This document shows, piece by piece, positions 29,899 through 32,068 of a DNA stretch of 32,068 bases. Made by a program: the position numbers and the translations under genes. The stretch covers positions 1 to 32,068 of the forward strand of contig JADFYI010000014.1 in NCBI GenBank assembly GCA_015233145.1. The letters run 5' to 3'. The notes below the pieces were generated by a model. That model was not told where the DNA came from. It saw only the letters and a list, made by a program, of their open reading frames with translations, and ran no database searches. Position 1 is the first letter of the stretch; every line of letters begins with the position of its first letter. The DNA comes from Candidatus Omnitrophota bacterium (GTDB lineage Bacteria; Omnitrophota; Gorgyraeia; Zapsychrales; Fredricksoniimonadaceae).

Positions 29899-31071
29899 AT
29901 GGCCATTGAACTTGAAAAAATGCGTCAACAAAGGAGGCAAAGGCTTCTTATTGTCCTTGTGCTTTTGGGCCTCGGCCTTTTCTTTTTCTCCGCACTCATG
30001 CATGTTGGCGCCGGTGATGCGGAATGGGGCGGGATGTCGGTGTCTAATGTGACGCCTGCGATGAGGATGGAATTCAGTATCCCCAAGGATGAACTCGGTG
30101 TTGTTGTGGATTGGGCCGAAGACCCGGCCTATTCAGCCGGTGTTCGGAGCGGCGACCTTATCAAGGCCATCAATAATCAGAAAATATATACTTTAAAAGA
30201 TTTTTTAAGGATCACGCACACTACAAGCCTGCAGCCGGGAGTCCTTCTGGATATCCTTCGCAACGGCCAGCCTCTTTATATCACCATGGAATATAAGATG
30301 GGTTTCCATGACAAGATGAAAAAGGCGCTTGGCGTTGATCCAGGGGCAACTGGTGAAACAGGCACGTCTGCGCCTGTGGCTAACGCCAGTCCGGTTGCTT
30401 CCTCGGGCCAGGGCATGGTGCCGGCCGCATTCGCGAATCGTTCGCCTGCAGAAACAGCTGAGGCCGGAGCCGCACCAGCAGTTGCGAATACGCCGCAGAT
30501 CAAACTTCCCACACCCAAAGAACAGGGCGCTGCACAAAAAGAACTGATTGAAGGCCACTGGCTGGGGTTAGAACTTATTCCACTGACAACAGAGCTGGCC
30601 AAGGAATATAAGGTCCCTGCGGATATTAAAGGGCTTCTTGTTGATGAGATATGCCTTGAGTCTGCTGAATCCGGGATATTGGCTGGTGACATGGTTGTTG
30701 CAGTGGATGGTTTTGCTACGCCGGATCTGGTGGCATTTACCGAAGCCACCAGGCGGGTCAAAAACAGGCATAAGGCCGACATCCTTGTTTCCCGGCGCGG
30801 ACAGTTGATGGAATTCACGGTTTCCTCAGTGAGGACTATGGGATTTTCGCAAAATGAAGCCGCCCAGCCCATTACGCCAGGCGCTTTGAGCCCTCACCGC
30901 AGCAGGAATAAACCCTGCACGAGTTGCCATATTATTATGATCACCGGCGGCCAGCTTCCCACGGATGCGGGCGATATATTGCCCAATGCGCCTCCGATCA
31001 CCAGGGGCGCTGTCCCTCCGCATGAGAATCGCGGTCAGTGCAAAAATTGCCATGTTATCTTGAAGAAATAA
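29899..31071 (+). CDS. MamP-like protein: two PDZ domains and two magnetochromes
   Basis: A 390-residue protein with an N-terminal membrane anchor (about residues 12-34), a first PDZ domain (about 40-135, AEDPAYSAGVRSGDLIKAIN), an Ala/Pro-rich linker, and a second PDZ domain (about 215-315, HWLGLELIPLTTELAKEYKV and ESGILAGDMVVAVDG). Two C-terminal magnetochromes follow: GALSPHRSRNKPCTSCHIIM (Cys340, Cys343, His344) and GAVPPHENRGQCKNCHVILK (Cys381, Cys384, His385). MamP of magnetospirilla has one PDZ and two magnetochromes and is an iron oxidase that shapes the Fe(II)/Fe(III) ratio for magnetite; this protein has an extra PDZ. It is the last magnetosome gene before the tetrapyrrole genes. Confidence 0.85.
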   Translation: MAIELEKMRQQRRQRLLIVLVLLGLGLFFFSALMHVGAGDAEWGGMSVSNVTPAMRMEFSIPKDELGVVVDWAEDPAYSAGVRSGDLIKAINNQKIYTLKDFLRITHTTSLQPGVLLDILRNGQPLYITMEYKMGFHDKMKKALGVDPGATGETGTSAPVANASPVASSGQGMVPAAFANRSPAETAEAGAAPAVANTPQIKLPTPKEQGAAQKELIEGHWLGLELIPLTTELAKEYKVPADIKGLLVDEICLESAESGILAGDMVVAVDGFATPDLVAFTEATRRVKNRHKADILVSRRGQLMEFTVSSVRTMGFSQNEAAQPITPGALSPHRSRNKPCTSCHIIMITGGQLPTDAGDILPNAPPITRGAVPPHENRGQCKNCHVILKK

Positions 31072-31079
31072 CAGGAAAT

Positions 31080-31114
31080 AGCTTTCAGCCAGCAGCTGTC
31101 AGCTGAAAGCTGAA
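31080..31114. repeat. Heptamer repeat element, short (copy 7)
   Basis: AGCTTTCAGCCAGCAGCTGT followed by CAGCTGAAAGCTGA forms a short hairpin (AGCTTTCAGC pairs with GCTGAAAGCT) between the MamP-like gene and the precorrin-2 dehydrogenase gene, followed by AAAAAAAG. Confidence 0.75.
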
Positions 31115-31119
31115 AAAAA

Positions 31120-31596
31120 GTGATTCGGACAAGAAATAGAAAGCCAACAGACGGATATATGCCGGCCTGCCTTCATGTGGGGGGCCAGGAATGCCTTGTT
31201 GTCGGCGGCGGAAAAGTGGCGCTGAGAAAGATAGAAGTTTTAATCAAGTTCGGCGCCAAGGTGACGTGTTTAAGCCCGGTGTTTGTTCAGCCGCTTGAGC
31301 GTTTGGGGAAAACAAAAAAGATCAGATGTCTCAAAAAGCGTTATCCCCGGATGCTGTCTTTAAAGAAATATACGCTGGTGACTGCCGCAACAGATGACCG
31401 GGCTGTGAATGCAAGGGTTGCCCGTGATGCCTGCCGTGATAAAACTTTGGTTAACGTTGTCGATGACAGCGCGGCAGGGACAGTCATTATGCCGGCGATA
31501 TTGAAACGCAAAGGGCTTTTGATCTCAGTATCAACCGGCGGACGAGATCCTTCTTTCGCCAAAAAGATAAGGGATATCCTGCGTCATGCTTTATAA
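31120..31596 (+). CDS. Precorrin-2 dehydrogenase / sirohydrochlorin ferrochelatase-like (Met8, CysG-N type)
   Basis: A 158-residue protein matching the NAD-binding N-terminal part of sirohaem synthase. ECLVVGGGKVALRKIEVLIK is the Rossmann glycine motif, YTLVTAATDDRAVNARVARD and VNVVDDSAAGTVIMPAILKR follow, and LISVSTGGRDPSFAKKIRD is the family's C-terminal landmark. It oxidises precorrin-2 to sirohydrochlorin in the cytoplasm, toward sirohaem or, in some anaerobes, haem. The chain is shorter than Met8 or CysG proteins and lacks a methyltransferase part. GTG 31120 allows the full family N-terminus (DGYMPACLHVGG); ATG 31159 is the alternative. The stop overlaps the next start by 11 bases. Confidence 0.85.
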   Translation: MIRTRNRKPTDGYMPACLHVGGQECLVVGGGKVALRKIEVLIKFGAKVTCLSPVFVQPLERLGKTKKIRCLKKRYPRMLSLKKYTLVTAATDDRAVNARVARDACRDKTLVNVVDDSAAGTVIMPAILKRKGLLISVSTGGRDPSFAKKIRDILRHAL

Positions 31597-32068
31597 CACC
31601 ATGTTTTTTTATATATGTGTATTTTTTTATCTTCTCGGAACAGCGTTCTCGGCGGCCTGGTTCGTTAAGAAAGAGCCATTGCTTTTTTCCCACTCCAAAC
31701 AATGGCTTTCGGTGGGGTTTATTGCCGGTATTCTTTTTTTTATCATCCGCTATCGGGAGCTTTCGTATCTTCCCATAGTTTCGCTCTTTGATATTACGTT
31801 CTTTTTTGCATGGCTCTTGAGCGCCGGGTACATCCTGTTCGTCAAGGAAGGGATGGGGCGGTTGGCCCATGTTTTGGCACTCACCATCGTCAACGGAATA
31901 TTTATTAGTGACCTCTTTCTGGATAAGGCCGTGCATCCTTTAAATCCGTTATTGAACAGCTACTGGCTAGGGATCCATGTGCCGGCGGTCATTCTTGCTT
32001 ATAGCGCTTTCGGCATATCCTTTGCCATCAGTGTTTATTACATTATTGCCGATACTAAGCGCACCCCC
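31586..32068 (+). CDS. CcsA/HemX-type cytochrome c assembly membrane protein (3' truncated by window edge)
   Basis: An open frame starting at ATG 31586 inside the end of the previous gene and running off the window, giving 161 residues. It is strongly hydrophobic, with about five helices. The stretch LNPLLNSYWLGIHVPAVILA followed by YSAFGISFAISVYYIIA matches the CcsA/ResC/HemX family, where the same L-x-S-x-W-L-x-I-H-V region precedes the later WWD haem-handling motif (outside the window). CcsA with CcsB attaches haem to apocytochromes c in system II; HemX homologues sit in haem-biosynthesis operons. Next to Met8 and the magnetochrome genes, either role would supply haem c for magnetosome cytochromes. 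Confidence 0.8.
   Translation, partial: MLYNTMFFYICVFFYLLGTAFSAAWFVKKEPLLFSHSKQWLSVGFIAGILFFIIRYRELSYLPIVSLFDITFFFAWLLSAGYILFVKEGMGRLAHVLALTIVNGIFISDLFLDKAVHPLNPLLNSYWLGIHVPAVILAYSAFGISFAISVYYIIADTKRTP

Noticed and set aside
14650-31114. Heptamer repeats as a CRISPR array
   Set aside because: Units are 7 bases without unique spacers of constant length, arms are inverted rather than direct, elements are scattered between genes, and no cas genes are visible.

Overview
The window reads as a chromosome segment of an uncultured, Gram-negative, anaerobic or microaerophilic magnetotactic bacterium. Its centre is a magnetosome gene cluster: MamA, MamB, MamI and a MamE-type protease are recognisable, together with several PDZ proteins and three proteins carrying paired or single magnetochrome (PH...CxxCH) motifs. 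Zinc-ribbon, NifX-like and NapH-like proteins in between recall the accessory genes of deep-branching magnetotactic lineages. Candidatus Omnitrophota is my best guess for the host and Nitrospirota is possible; no phylogenetic marker here settles it. All genes I accept lie on the + strand.

Layout. 1-2.4 kb: housekeeping redox genes (C-terminal part of pyruvate:ferredoxin oxidoreductase, a nitroreductase, rubrerythrin) and tRNA-Ser(GGA). 2.4-4.7 kb: a tRNA-flanking segment with a long hairpin, an AT-rich acyltransferase that looks acquired, and an unrecognised lysine-rich protein. 4.8-6.7 kb: first magnetosome operon (lysine-rich protein, two micro-paralogous membrane peptides, MamA, receiver protein), preceded by a promoter-like element whose spacer is almost entirely a G13 tract. 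6.75-13.5 kb: second magnetosome operon, with a strong sigma70-type promoter and long leader, a Cys-rich HTH regulator, NifX/zinc-ribbon proteins, a NapH-like ferredoxin, a PDZ protein, a double-magnetochrome protein, a CDF pseudo-transporter next to MamB, a short NapH-like protein and a methyltransferase.

13.6-17.6 kb: complete sulfate ABC importer (Sbp, CysT, CysW, CysA). 17.6-23.7 kb: a partner-switching set (CHASE2-SpoIIE phosphatase, two STAS proteins, an RsbW-like ATPase) interleaved with an Mla-type lipid transporter (MlaE, MlaF, MlaD) and a TPR/pore-loop membrane protein. 23.8-24.8 kb: ApbE-like flavin transferase. 24.9-31.1 kb: third magnetosome operon, again headed by a promoter, a long leader and a paralogous HTH regulator: MamI, a small membrane protein, MamE, a PDZ protein, a NifX/zinc-ribbon/magnetochrome fusion, a zinc-ribbon membrane protein and a MamP-like double-PDZ, double-magnetochrome protein. 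31.1-32.07 kb: a precorrin-2 dehydrogenase (Met8/CysG-N type) and the start of a CcsA/HemX-type membrane protein, which fit tetrapyrrole supply and cytochrome c assembly.

How it may work together (inference): MamB and its degenerate partner supply iron to the vesicle. MamE and the PDZ proteins organise or process membrane proteins, and the NapH-like proteins and magnetochromes tune Fe(II)/Fe(III) redox state. Haem is supplied and attached by the downstream genes. A family of imperfect inverted repeats built of AGCTNTC-like heptamers, three of them with an AATTAGCGCTAATT core, sits between genes from about 14.6 to 31.1 kb.
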